This document shows, in pieces, positions 33,368 through 45,374 of a stretch of DNA of 64,000 nt; within the stretch, counting starts at the first letter, position 1; the number at the start of each line of letters is the position of its first letter. The stretch is from contig WBVU01000005.1 in NCBI GenBank assembly GCA_009192285.1, positions 2,188,731 through 2,252,730 on the forward strand, given 5' to 3'. The notes below the pieces were generated by a model. The model was given only the letters and a program-made list of their open reading frames with translations. It was not told the DNA's origin and made no database searches. The position numbers and the translations under genes are program-made. Origin of the DNA: Morchella semilibera (lineage: Eukaryota > Ascomycota > Pezizomycetes > Pezizales > Morchellaceae).

Positions 33368-34812
33368 ATGACTGTCATGGAGGATACCGACCGTCAGGAA
33401 ATCGTCATAATAGGTGCGGAAAATTCCCTCTTAATTTTTTTTTATAGACATTGCTAAATTTCAGTTCTGCAGGCGGTGGAATTATTGGTTGTACGACAGC
33501 ATATTACTTGACAAGGCATCCTTCCTACGATCCAACGAAACATTCCATCACAGTAATCGAGGCTACAAGAATAGCTGGTGGAGCGTCTGGAAAGGCTGGT
33601 GGTCTTCTTGCAGTATGGGCGTACCCAAGTAATATTGTCCCCTTGAGCTTCAAGTTGCACCAGGATTTGGCGCAGGAACATAGTGGTGAGGAGACCTGGG
33701 GTTACAGAAAGGTATCGTGCGGGAATCTAGAAGCAACGGGCCGAGGGAGGAACGAGCTAGAAAGATTGGGTGGACAGACTGGAATGTCATTGGGAAAGAG
33801 AAGTGGAGAGAAGGGAATGAAAGTTACCAATGGAGGAAGGAGTGCGCTTCCCAAAGACCTGGACTGGGTACTACCAGATCTTATTAAGGGATATGAAAAG
33901 ATGGGAGGGAGTAAGGAAACAGCGCAAGTGCATCCTTATCAGTTCACGATGGCTATGATTCGTCTTGCGGAAGAACGAGGCGTTAAGGTCATAATCGGAT
34001 CTGTTACAGACATTAACTATGCTGAAGCCGGTCCATCGCCAGCTCCAGTTACTCCTCCATCAGAGCTCAATAGTTATTTGTCAGGCCCACCGTCTCCAGC
34101 GCTCTCGTCTATGTCATTGGGCTCCTTCTCGTCCGGCCGCAGCACTCGTCGAAAGGTGAAGTCAGTAACGTATGTCGATCGCGAGACAAAAGAAACACAT
34201 ACAATCCCATCTACAACAACTATTCTTGCAGCGGGCCCATGGACTTCAAAGCTCTATCCTTCCGCTCCGATATCTGGGCTACGGGCACATAGTGTTACAA
34301 TTACCCCGGCCTCGCCTGTTTCTGCTTATGCATTATTTACTGAGATCACAATCCCCCCTACGCCACCATCTCCATCATACCGATATCATTCATCACGGAA
34401 CATACAGGCGGCACCGGTATCTCCAGAGATATACTCACGCCCAAACAATGAAATATATGTTTGTGGCGAAGGGGATATGGAGGTGGAGGTCCCCGAGACG
34501 ACTGCCGACGTGGAAGTTGATGAGGATCGATGTGATGATCTGATAGCACAGGTCAGCTCTATATCGGACCACATCCGACTTGGACGGGTAACGAGAAAAC
34601 AAGCTTGCTACCTTCCAATTCTCAATGTGGGTGGCTCTGGCGGACCTTTGATCGGCGAAACAGGTACCGAAGGTCTCATGATGGCTACTGGCCATAGTTG
34701 CTGGGGTATCAACAATGCACCGGCCACTGGGAAATTAATTAGTGAAATGGTTTTTGACGGAAAAGCCATTAGCGCAGATATTAGCCAGCTAGATCCACGA
34801 AGGATATTGTGA
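33368..34812 (+). CDS. TDA3: Tda3-like FAD-dependent oxidoreductase (DAO family)
   Basis: A two-exon gene (33368-33413 and 33473-34812, intron with GT...CTGCAG) encoding about 461 residues. The splice reconstitutes the dinucleotide-binding motif VIIGGGIIG, followed by the acidic ribose-binding residue in ITVIEATRIAGGASGKAGGL. This is typical of glycine/D-amino-acid oxidase-like (DAO) flavoproteins. The C-terminal motif GPLIGETGTEGLMMATGHSC and the following WGINNAPATGKL match the Tda3 group of putative oxidoreductases. A low-complexity Pro/Ser insertion lies around residues 200-240. All key motifs are intact. The first ATG is used; a second in-frame ATG three codons later is possible. No neighbour hints at a substrate, which is unknown. 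Confidence 0.8.
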
Positions 34813-36668
34813 GCTCGGCAGAAAAGGATGAACAAAAGTTTGCAAAACAGATTTATACATCGTATTCTGTTTCATACAAACATCATTTTCTTAGTTTTCT
34901 CATTGCTCATCTCTTCGGGTTGTTGCAATCACCCGCAGCCAAACATGAGTGAAGTTTACTCGTGGGCTTTTTACTAAAAGATGTGTTCGAGGTCTCTATA
35001 TCTACACTAGGACTGCGATATCCTAAGGTGCTTCAAATCGAGCGGCTTTCCGTCTACGTCAGGGCGTTTACTTTTTATTTAATTTTTCATACTACCCGAT
35101 CAAAAATTTCCTTTACCGGCGGAGTGGTGTGTGTGTTGGGGGTGGCATCTAGGTTCTCTCTGTGTTTCCCCATTTATTCTTTCTCTTTCTTTTTCTAGCG
35201 ATTTTCCTTTTCATTAGTACACTGCTTTCCATATGATTCTCGTTGCGCATGGTTCACGGAGCAGGCTGGGTTATTGTCTTTTTTATTATTCTTTACCTTA
35301 TCCACTACTGTCTTATCTCTATTATATCGATACGATTCACATCGCTCCCATCTGTTAAATTTCTCATCAAACCACTCCACCTCGGCTGGCCAGGGGTTTC
35401 TTTTTCCATCTTGATATCTAGTTTTTTTCTTTTTCTCTTCTTTCGTTTTCTGGGATAGGGAACGGATTGTGGTGCCTTTTCTGGGTTTTATGGCTATCGG
35501 TATTAGCTGGTATATTGTCAACAACTGTTTTATGGGCGCGAAATGATAAATGGAACTCCCCATGATTGTATGTAATTATATAATCAATCACGCGTCGAGA
35601 GGTTTGCCGTATCAACAGGGAAACTGCTGCATTGTTTGGAACGAAAAGGGATTTGCCTTCGTCGCAAGTGGTTGGTGGATTTGTCAGGATTGTATTTAAA
35701 CCGCCCTCCTAGAGCTCTACTCGCAACGTTACTCGCCGCTATAGGGGGTGGTGCGATGCTGGCTTTTCCGCATTCCTACCGTTTCCATACCAAACTTCGC
35801 ATCCGGAAGGTTCACGTATATAAAACCTATATGTACTTAATGTTAGGACTTTATCTAGCATGAAAATAACTGTCAGCATTAGTGCTGTAATCTATTGATT
35901 GTCCTTGCCATAGCCTACGGACTGCATGCATGTATATAAGTATCAATTAATCAATATCTTGTCTTGGCGTTATTTGAACCCGAGTGATACATGGTGATTG
36001 CAGGAGGCGAGATAACTTTAAACAGTATTGATGAGCTTCCTTCATTTTGTCGTGTGACCAGGCTTGGTCTTGATCTAGGCTTTGCAGCTATCTGTCTAAA
36101 TAATAGCCTCCCCCAAGGTGCTGCCCAGCACTTGGAGGTAAGCCAGATAGGCTAGTTGGTGCATCTCGTACTTTGGTGTTTTTGTGATTTACCGTGTATG
36201 ACCTAGGGTATGCGGTTCTCAAGACAGGTACAGCAAAAATATAGAGATGCATAGGGCACAGTTGAATGTGGGTTTGAAACCTTAGCATGGCCCGCTCAGA
36301 TAATGAGCGCGCCAGGTCGGCCAGTGTCGAGGAAGACAGAAGAAGTTTCTTTAAAGTGTTTTTATTTTGTGTTTGTTTCTTTTGAAAATTACATCTGCTC
36401 CGGAGAGAGGGGGTAGTTGGTTGCCATAGCCTAAGAGCTGCATGCAGTATGAAGTATAAATCAATAAATAAATAATAGTGCCAAGCCGCTTCTCCGCTAG
36501 GTCAGAATTTAAGAGTTGCAGTTGAATACGTGTTATGAGGGTATTCGAGTAATAAAAGTTTATGTAAAGTGTAATGTACATGAAGAAACTCTGCTTTCGA
36601 GCACTACTTGTCATGAACTTATTGCAAAGAATTAGGAGAATATACACCTCAATGAAGCTCAATCAACT
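34813..36668. other. Intergenic region between TDA3-like gene and CRT10
   Basis: No gene is seen. The region is T-rich near 35160-35460. Two related segments in the same orientation (TGCCATAGCCTA...CTGCATGCA, about 35908-35970 and 36423-36485) form a short direct repeat. A hairpin lies at 36088-36150. Confidence 0.5.
36088..36150. repeat. Stem-loop with nested arms
   Basis: The inner stem CCAAGGTGCT pairs with AGCACTTGG around a GCCC loop, extended by CCTCC/GGAGG. The outer bases CTATCTG and CAGATAG pair again. It has no match elsewhere in the window that I can see. It may be a small foldback element or an RNA hairpin. Confidence 0.5.
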
Positions 36669-39005
36669 CTAAACCATGACAAACCCACCAAGACCTCCCA
36701 GACCACCCCCTATCCCTCCAACCTCTACAATACCCTCCTCCCGCCCAAGTTCATAGCTATTTATACTTCCGTCCATATAAACCATCATCAACCTCCACCT
36801 TCTTCTTCCCCATACGCCCAAGCCACCACCTCTTCCCCTTCTTCGCTCTTGTACTGGACTTACTGCAACACCCAATAGTGCTACTGATGGACGTCTTTCC
36901 CTCCCACGTTCGCTCGGTTCATCTTCGCGGGGAAGGACAGTATCCAGACGCATACCGAATACGTCTCCCACACGGGTCAGTCGGAAGATTGCGGCACGTC
37001 CTTTCTGGGAGGCAGCAATAACGAGGGAGAGGTCAGGAATGCAATGGACCATATTAAGACGGTCGATACCGTTAAGATATTGTATAGCGGGACGTGGAAA
37101 TCGCTGGAAAAGCGGGGAACGGCAAATCACATTCGGTGTAAGAGATGGGGTGAGCGTAAGGAGGTGACAATTATATTCTGTTGTTGAGAAAATGAAAGAA
37201 ATTGGTGGCTAAGATGGTGATTAGCTTTTATGTTGTGTATTGGGATAGAAAGGGATTCAACACACACCTGAGCAGGCTTCTCTTCCCCCTCTTCCTCATC
37301 TACATCATCATCCCTATATTCATTATGCCCTTTCCGTCTTTTACCATTATCATGAGCTCCACCTGCCTCGCACGCTTTATCGCCTTCTCCTTCGCTATCC
37401 TGAACTAACTCAACAACGCGCACAGGCCCAATTGTATCTAGGACCTCATTACGTTGTTCACCATCCTCTTCGGGACCAGGCTCAATATCTGCAGCACCAA
37501 TGACGGAAGCAGGAACAGAGTGGAAGGTCGTCGCCATTTCTCCCTGGGAGCCAGTTGCGGTAGTAGATACACTTGTATCAGTTTCATTCCCTTCCTCTGC
37601 CAAAAGCTCGACTTGTCCTCCGGGAACTATGAAAACCTCAACTTCATGGTCGCTTACATCCTCACTACTTTGTTGGGACTCTTCATCCGCCTCATCCCCC
37701 CAATAGCTACCAACATCACCAGAGTTTTCATCTAGAGTTAGAAGTGCGCGGGAATTTCTCTGGTTTTGAAAGGCGAGTGGTGATATGTCCCATACATGGG
37801 CTTCATAGGATCGTAGGATCGTGGGTGGATCATAATAATCTGTGGGGAATGTGCAGATGTCACGGATCGTCTTCTTTCGGAGTTCTGAGTCAGTCTGTGA
37901 GGGGACCGGTTTTCCAAGGGCCTCGTAAATGCTGGAGACTGGTTTAAAGGCTTGAGGCTTTAGAAACAGTACGGACCAGCCAACACTACGAAAAAAAAGA
38001 AGGGTGGTAGTTTAGTGTGTGTATCTCATAAATGAAGGGGAAAGAGGTATTATATATCGGTAAATAGATGTTCTTTAAGGATGTGGGGTCTTACGAGTCA
38101 GTGCCCATTTTACACTTCTCTACAGTACGCTCCGTAACAACATCCCATAATATAACGGCTCCATCGATAGACGTTCCCACTAACCAACGCCCGCTTGGAT
38201 CCCCTAGAAATGAGATGTTTGGAATGTTATGTTCGTGGCCAATGAGCGTCTTAACGGTTTTACCCTTTACCGGGGACTTCTTCCTACGCCTGCGTTTACA
38301 GCATGCACATATGGAATCATCATCCTCCGATACATCACTATCATGTGGGGACCGAGACTCTACTCGTCTCCTCCGGCGACGTTTCCGACCTCCGTTGTGT
38401 GATCTTCCGCAGTCTTCATCCCCGAGTATTGACCCCTCTTCTCCTTCTAATTCGGTATCATCTTCCCCCTCTCCTTCCGGGTCAATTGCCAATTCAAATA
38501 CTGATATTTGATGTGTGTTCGCGCTCACTGCTAAGAGTCGCCTCTCTTTGTGTAACGCAACACCCCACGCACTTTTGCCGACACTCAACCGGAACGCGAC
38601 CCTTTGTAGGTCGCGGGTATACCATGCACAGACATCCCCATCGTCATGAGCACTGACTAGAACCTCTTCAAAACCGAGTTCGCCGACGGTGAGAGAGTTT
38701 ATGGCGTGCGGGTCTAGGGGTTCGATGAACCCCGCAGCATTGGGCGAGGCCGCGGAGGTGAGGGTTGTGTAGGGTGTTGTTGTTGGGATGATTTGGTACG
38801 GATATTTCGGTGCATAAACGCGGATTGTAGAACGCACTGCTATGAAGAGATAGTTGTGCCGTTTCGATGCTGCAACCTAAATATGAGTGGGGAAGTACCC
38901 GTTAGTTGCAAAATATTGGTGAATCTAGGAGGGGAGGGGATTTACCAGGTTGTTGCGCCAGTAAGAAACGTCATCGAGTTCACTTTTGGTAGCGTCATGG
39001 TCAGT
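36669..39005 (-). CDS. CRT10: Crt10-like WD-repeat protein
   Basis: Crt10 is linked to expression of ribonucleotide reductase genes and, in yeast, to the Rtt101-Mms1 ubiquitin ligase. The protein begins in the visible sequence with DVSYWRNNL-VAASKRHNYLFIAV-RSTIRVYAP, spanning an intron at about 38940-38880. This matches the N-terminal Crt10 signature. WD-like units follow (SAHDDGDVCAWYTRDL; GHEHNIPNISFL...GAVILWD), interrupted by an acidic/basic low-complexity insert of Glu/Asp and Arg runs. Further exons join across introns near 38090-37985 and 37270-37180. The C-terminus contains RLNMVHCIPDLSLVIAASQKGRAA, cited here in pieces RLNMVHCIPDLSL and VIAASQKGRAA, and ends at a stop near 36669. The exact start is unresolved: upstream stops require another 5' exon with an acceptor near 38994. 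Family assignment is confident; the 5' end is not. Confidence 0.75.
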
Positions 39006-39019
39006 TTATCACTCATGTA

Positions 39020-39610
39020 CGGGCAGGATTAGAATGCTTACATCTATGCAATTGATATGACATGTTAGTACCAGCACTTTCTCTCACAGAAATCTAGGAA
39101 TTCGTGAATTAAAAGTGGAAAGAGAGAGGTAGAAATACCTTCTGTTCTCCAAGAAAGGAAACGTCGACTGGTTTGTACGGTTGCAAATTCCTGTTTGGCA
39201 TGACTTTATTTGCTCCGCGGCCGGCAGAATCGCATAACAGAATGTACTTTTCTCGGGGAACCGTTTTATCCAGGAGCGAACAGACAAATGTCTGAGACAA
39301 ACAAGACACAGAAGCAAAGTAGATAGAGATGCAGGTGTGATTATAATATACGTACAAAGCGATCCTCTCGGATGGTTATGGGGTTAGCAGGACTGGAGAA
39401 GACTAGGTGGATAGATATTGGTGTAAGAAGAAGGGGGAGTGAGCGCAGGTAGAGAGACGGGCCAAGCAGAGATAGGCTTCTCAATGAGAAACCCTGTCAA
39501 AATGCGAGGACCAACAGCTTTCCAGACAGAGATACAGGGAAGGCGGGGGGAGTCAGGCAGGAGCAATGCTAGTGGATGATATGATGGTGGGGAATAACGC
39601 ATCAAAGGTT
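39020..39610 (-). CDS. Possible small Sm/LSM-fold protein (NAA38-like?), exons uncertain
   Basis: A minus-strand exon (about 39299-39140) reads TFVCSLLDKTVPREKYILLC. It is preceded, after an intron of about 60 bases, by PITIREDRF. It is followed, perhaps after another intron, by ILILPVHE and a stop near 39010. The order ITIREDRxFVCSLLD...YILLCDSA...FLGEQ...ILILP resembles Sm1 and Sm2 motifs of LSM-like proteins such as the NatC auxiliary subunit NAA38/Mak31. The first exon and both junctions cannot be fixed in one frame by eye. Alternatively this may be the 5' part of the CRT10 transcription unit or chance. Confidence 0.3.
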
Positions 39611-42359
39611 GGTTGTAACATTAATAAGGTTTAGGGTTCAATTTAGCCTCCAATTAATTTTACAAGAGAACGGCGATAATTGCGAGAACGGAAAGTGATA
39701 TCAACTGGCGATTGGGAGAGGATGGGTCAGGTGCCCTCTCCGCATCAGATAATGTCCAATACGGCAGAACGGGTAACCAGGGGGGAAATCTGAGGTTCCC
39801 GTTTGTCTATCTTTGTCTATCTATGATGGTACGTGCATAATGTCCTAAGTTGTAGGTAGAAAATATATGCGGTTGTCCGTCTGTGTAATTCAATGAACCG
39901 GGGATGTCGTAGTCGGAGTCAGGTTCACTAGTAAGGATACAGGTTGCTACTTACATGGCATAATTGTATCTAACTATTCTGTTGTTTCATGTGCCTCTTG
40001 TATCAGTTCAGTGGTTGACCACCAACTGCTATGATCTTTCTCATTTATCAATGCCTTGAGTACGTATGCAATGTGTGCATAGAATAACTCGCGATAATCC
40101 GATTTGATGGCTCTGTATATATCGTTACTGTGTTCGATTCACGAACCAAGATCGGGGTCAGTCCAGTCGTGGGTAGATGTGGCCGAGTCTTGAGAAAAGG
40201 AGGGAAGCAATGAGTATGATACACAGCCACATACGTACCTACATTGACCAGTCCTGATGCCACACACGGCTACACACAGAAGCTAGTTACCCGGAGGGTT
40301 GCTCAACGGCTGACGTCGTCCTGCATATGGCATTGGTTGCTGCTTTAACATGCTTTAGCCGCCCTCGGCGCACTTATTGAGAGACGTTGGCATACCTTCA
40401 GGTGGGTGTCTTATTCAAATACGTATATAGGCATAGATCAGGTGCACGGGGATCCCGCTAACAGGTCCTTACATTGGCTAATAGTAGGTCTAGTTTCAGT
40501 ATATGATAATGACGAGAATCAACAACTCTAGATCTATCTGGTCGTTTAATTCCAATCGGATCACGATAATTCTCGATTGTGGAACTAGACTGATGATATA
40601 CTACTATAGCTACATATCCTGGCTGGAGCACCATTTCTCTAAAGAACAACTACTTGTCTACGCCGCTAACTGCAGTACAACATATACTTCAAGATTTTGG
40701 TTATGTAGCCTCCATGTCCTAGAGGGCATATCTTGGTCTTTGGCGGTCGACATAAGATTCGTTCTCAGTAGCATATTCCCGTGGCGTCCTGATTACTGTA
40801 TGTGCGCACACGCAAGAGCCAGTGTTTTGCAGCGCATGTACTCTACTGGACAGAGTACGTATATATCCGTTCCACGTTTTCTGGCTTGAATATGTAGGTA
40901 CTAAAGCTATGCATACATGTGCACTTAATTACAGTCGATTATTAATCAAGGCAGCAGCACCCTGCAGTAACTTTGTGGGTATGAGTATGGAAAGTACCTA
41001 TAAAATCCCCATTCCCCATGCAGAGACATAAATCACGAGCAAAATATTGCGGGTCACAGCACTTCTGAAACCAAACGATTCTCAGGAGAACGGAAAGAGC
41101 CGGTCTCGGAAATAGAGAGATGTTAGTGGGAGATTCGGTGTCACTTTATATTGCCAAGTGTTGAAGTCCTTTGGTTGATTTTGGTTAAGGCCCCCGTGTC
41201 ATCCACGAATTAGTGAATACAATTAATTCTTGGGCTGATTCCTAGCAACACATGCACATATATATATATATCACAGTACTAAACCACAGCAAGAAGAAAC
41301 CTTATCACATGTTTCCCGTTATATCTAAACCCTTCAATAGCTAATTTGCATTTGTTAGCTATCAAATCTTAGTTTGAACTCGTCAATGACACTATCTATA
41401 GCCAAACAAACGAGGGAGTGACTATAGTCTCTTGACCATCCGATTCAACCGGAGCAGCATTGGCCCATACCGCCCCCTAGATATCCTTTCAATCCCAAAA
41501 TGGCTCAGTGATATTACCACAAGATTTAACCCCGTGAAACACAGACACACTCTCTTTAACGGAAATTCTACTTTACATCTATAGATCGAATTAGTATTCT
41601 GCAATCCTCTAGGGTCGTGGTTAACCGTCTTCTGCAGATCTGGCCAGAGAGACAGAACGCCGTCAATTCCATAATGGTATTAAGCAACTCACTAAGCATA
41701 CTTTCAGCGATGGTGTTTTTATTGGTGTTTGAATTTTTATGTGTATGCTGTAAAATTGGGGTGGTTGGGGCTCGATTCATCGTAAAGTACGGTGATTATC
41801 GGGGATGGAGGCAACTAGAGTGGCTTGAAGAAATATGCGCCGGCCGCGGATGAAATATTTTATCGGTCCTTGAAGATTTGAACGTATTGTTACTGCCCTT
41901 TCCGGGTATAGGTGTATCTTAGGTATATAAATGGTTTGAATCATATTGTATCCTCGGTTGGCAATTGGATCATGGATTAGTTCTAGACATAGGGGAATAA
42001 AAGATAATTATCAAGCGATCGAAACCCAATATATATGACTCTGTAATCGAAAGTAATGCATCGACCTTTCACAAAATAAACTTTGAAGCTTTTTAAGCTT
42101 CCCCACCTGTGAGGCAGGTTCTTGGAAGTTCCCCGTGGGTTTTAGCGATAGCCCGTGCGGTGTCTAGTGATAGTTTGGAGCTGGAGCGAAATAGAGATAT
42201 ACGGAGCTGTTGTAGAGGACAGGGAATTTTAATTACAATCATAAATAGATCTCATTATCCTACGATCCACTCAACTTTCAAACTGCTACTGTGGTTTCTA
42301 TTGGTGGGGTTTTGCAATCTTGTAGAACCTTCTATACAAGACTCCCTTGTAATATAGCA
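39611..42359. other. Intergenic region, no gene seen
   Basis: Short ORFs only. A TA dinucleotide run lies near 41262-41272. No clear inverted repeats or RNA genes were recognised. Confidence 0.5.
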
Positions 42360-42770
42360 TACATGTAAGTATGAGATACTGGAGCCCACCAGTGTACCGA
42401 ACTCGATCGATTCTCGGTCCTGATCATGATGGATCGAAGCTTAACAACCTTGTAGGGGCTAAGGCAGTTTGTGTGCCTACATGTAGATTTAAAACACGTT
42501 TAATATATATACATGTACATGTAGTATCGATATACTGTAATTTGCTTGGGCATTCTTGGTAGTACATGTATGCACTTTCATACTGTCACCTGTACATTAC
42601 CGCTCCATTACTTAAGGTGTACCACATAAGCTTATGATCACACAGAATCACTCGACGCGACTCGTTTGTCCAGCCTTTTCAAGTACCACACCGACCCTCT
42701 CTAAATATAGCCAGAAAGATTAGGGATTTGAGCTAGAGCAAATGGGGACTTTGGTTGAGGTTTACATGTA
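42360..42770. repeat. Cluster of six TACATGTA palindromes
   Basis: TACATGTA occurs at 42360, 42478, 42510, 42516 (overlapping the previous one), 42563 and 42763. This is the densest cluster in the window, about 0.4 to 0.8 kb upstream of the degraded dehydrogenase gene. The sequence around it is non-coding. Confidence 0.75.
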
Positions 42771-43138
42771 ATTATGTTTAAAATCTAGTAGCCATATACT
42801 CTAGCAGGCTAGCACTATCTAGCGCCATAGCGGGACTGCACGTAACATATTCCCTACCTCTAATCACGATTTCCGAAAAGATATACCTCACAAAAGGTCA
42901 TGGTTGCATGTAGTAAGTGCAATTAGTTACTTTCTAACTTGCCTGTTAAGTGTTATATTTTATTAGGGAGTAAGCAAAATATTTTATCTTTGCCATGCAT
43001 GGTCAACTTGCTTGCACCTGGAGGACTAAATGGCATTTGCCTAGAACACCTGGTGATATGCACGCCAAGACAAACCAGAAACCCGTCGATAACCCAAGCT
43101 TTCGGTGTGCCCCGCATGTGTGGCTCTTCAATGCTTTG

Positions 43139-44348
43139 ATGACGGACCTTCAGCAACCTCAGCAGCAGCCTGACACAAGGCCGGGAACTCGCGTCTGGCT
43201 CATTACTTCCGCGTTTGGCTCCCTTGGTTATGCAGTTGCCCAGGAGGCACTGAAGCTAGGCGACTACGTTGTTGCTGGGTGCAAGCGTGAGGAGATTGAA
43301 CTCGAGCGACGCACTAGCGCAGCTCAGAGAGATGGGTGCGAGGACGATTCCGACGACGAAGGCCACAGTATCCAGTATCTGAAGAGAATCGGTGGCGACT
43401 CGTGCATTATTGTGGAATTAGATACTCGGTACTTCCAAGTTATCCGCCTCCAGATCGGCCTTTCTCGTTTCTTATCATCAGGAGGACCTTAGGAACATAT
43501 CATTATGCCAATCTGCCCTCGCTGAGGCAATAAATGTATGGGGTCGCATCGACGTGATTCTCAACTGTGACTCTAAAAGTGGCTGCCCTCTATAATACCG
43601 TATACCGTAGAGGTGCTGGCTAACGTGAGGATATCCGTATTTTCTATACAGCTTATGCCGGCACTCTAGAAGAGCTTCTACCTACGCACATCCTAGACCA
43701 GTTTGAGTCCAATTTCTTCGGCCCGATTAATATGATGAAATCGGCATTGCCATTCCTGAGGAAACAGCGCGGAGGACATATTGTGAATGTTACCGGCTTG
43801 ACCGGCCACATGGGGACCCCTGGATTATCGGCTAGATGTGCTAGTGATCATGCGCTGGAAGGATTTAGCGATGTGAGCTGTGCACCTTCTTTCTTATCTC
43901 TAATGTTTATGAGTTCTCATATGTTGGTGATAGGCATTGGCGTACGAAATCGCGCCATTCAATATCAAAGTTAGCATAGTGCAACCGCCATTAGAAGTCA
44001 AGTACGCTTGATACACTCCTAACCCCCGCAAACCTAAATTAACCTTAATGATCTAGTGTTCTTCTATCACCTCTCCACCTACAACCTTCAATGCACTCGG
44101 CCTACACCGACCCAACACATCCTTTCAGTAATATGACGAACCTCCTCTCTTTGCCTCCTCCACCAGAACATATAATGTCGGAAACAGTATCGATAATTTT
44201 GCATATTGCGGCGCTAGAAAACCCTCCTGGTAGGATCGTGGTTGGGAATGAGGGCATAGAGCAGGTAAAAGATAGGGTAAAGGCTGTATCGGAAGAATTG
44301 GAAGAATTTTTAGAAGCGAGCTTGGGGGCAGATATACCTAAGGAATAA
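43139..44348 (+). CDS. Short-chain dehydrogenase/reductase with degraded active-site motifs
   Basis: A spliced gene. Exon 1 is 43139-43438; further exons begin at 43482, near 43652, near 43934 and near 44051, ending in TAA at 44348. The fold is that of the fungal SDR group (RVWLIT...SLGYAVAQEALK; HIVNVTGLTGHMGTPGLS; HALEGFSD; AYEIAPFNIKVSIVQPP). Every catalytic signature is altered. The expected TGxxxGxG reads TSAFGSLG. NNAG reads NCDS. The YxxxK tyrosine is Arg (SARCASD) and the lysine position is Asp. These residues bind NAD(P) and carry out hydride transfer, so enzymatic activity is unlikely. Yet introns keep GT-AG borders and the frame stays open to a conserved-looking tail. It could be a pseudoenzyme, a recent pseudogene not yet broken, or a clade with altered motifs. 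Confidence 0.7.
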
Positions 44349-44653
44349 TATCCCCGTTAGGTGTGTTTAAATATTAGACTTATGAGCGTTATCGCATGTA
44401 TTTTTTTGTTAGTTTCTGAATGAAACAACTCCATCTTTTTTTTTTTAGACTCAGCTGTTGGTACTCTGTATCATCGCTTCACCCAACTTTGAAGTTTCGT
44501 GGGGTCGGTACCAGGTATAAGGCCGGTATTCCCTTACATGTAAGTACGTGTGATGTACTACACTACCAGACTATCGATCGCGTGTACGAGAAAGTGAGGT
44601 AAATTCCAAGTCCGAAGCGATAAGCTCTTGTCTTGTTGAGAACCTGAGTATTA

Positions 44654-44827
44654 CAGTCGCAACTCGATATGCCGGATTGCCAAGATTCTAAGGATTTCGT
44701 ACGGGATAGCAGAAGATCCGGGATAGCAAATTGATTTTGCAGTAATAGGAGTAAAAATCCCAGAGGATTTCGTACGGGACAGCAAGGGATCCGGGGTATT
44801 GAGATCCGGCATATCGAGTTGCGACTG
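44654..44827. mobile_element. 174-bp pogo-like MITE with perfect 24-bp terminal repeats
   Basis: The left end CAGTCGCAACTCGATATGCC(GGAT) and the right end are perfect inverse copies over 24 bp (44654-44677 and 44804-44827). TA flanks both ends (44652-44653 and 44828-44829). An internal direct repeat, GGATTTCGTACGGGA, occurs twice. There is no ORF. CAGT ends plus TA duplication fit a non-autonomous pogo/Fot1-type element. It lies between the two degraded enzyme genes. Confidence 0.85.
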
Positions 44828-44829
44828 TA

Positions 44830-45374
44830 ATACGGTGTGATTCCTGCGGAATCCTGCCCTTGCGTCAATAGATTATGCATCAATTTGCACTAAACGGGCC
44901 GCTGCCGTTCGAATCCGGCGAATTATCACCATATCTGAGCACAGACCACTTTCGGCTTGGGACGGAGATTTATCCTTCTGGAATCCGAGCGCGGCTCGTG
45001 ACCTTGAATGTGGCCCACGCCTAACATATACCAAAAAGGATTATCAGCTAGGTGGCATCTAGTAGGCTCTTTCACCCGGAACTGGGCCAAGTGATCACGA
45101 GTGATGTTTCATGTCAAACAGCCACAAGATTGCCGCCAAGGCCGTGTGTATCAGAGATATTCTATTGGGCCCAGAGCTCCCACGAGGTACATAAATGTTC
45201 TGGTTATCTGGGGTGTCGCCCCCTTCAATACATATCAAGGTCGTTACTCGGATTTTAAAGACAGTTTTTCTACTTCGTTCTACGCCAACTTGCTCCTGAG
45301 TGGTAGATTGATTTACAGAACCATCAACCGCCCCCTCTAAACAACAACCCCTTTCTCGTCTCTTTAATTGAAGA
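44830..45374. other. Upstream region of the aspartokinase-like gene
   Basis: No gene or clear control element is visible. A sequence resembling a tRNA T-loop near 44910 lacks a matching acceptor stem. Confidence 0.45.

Noticed and set aside
44895-44935. tRNA-like T-loop (GTTCGAATC)
   Set aside because: No acceptor, D-arm or anticodon stem can be paired around it.
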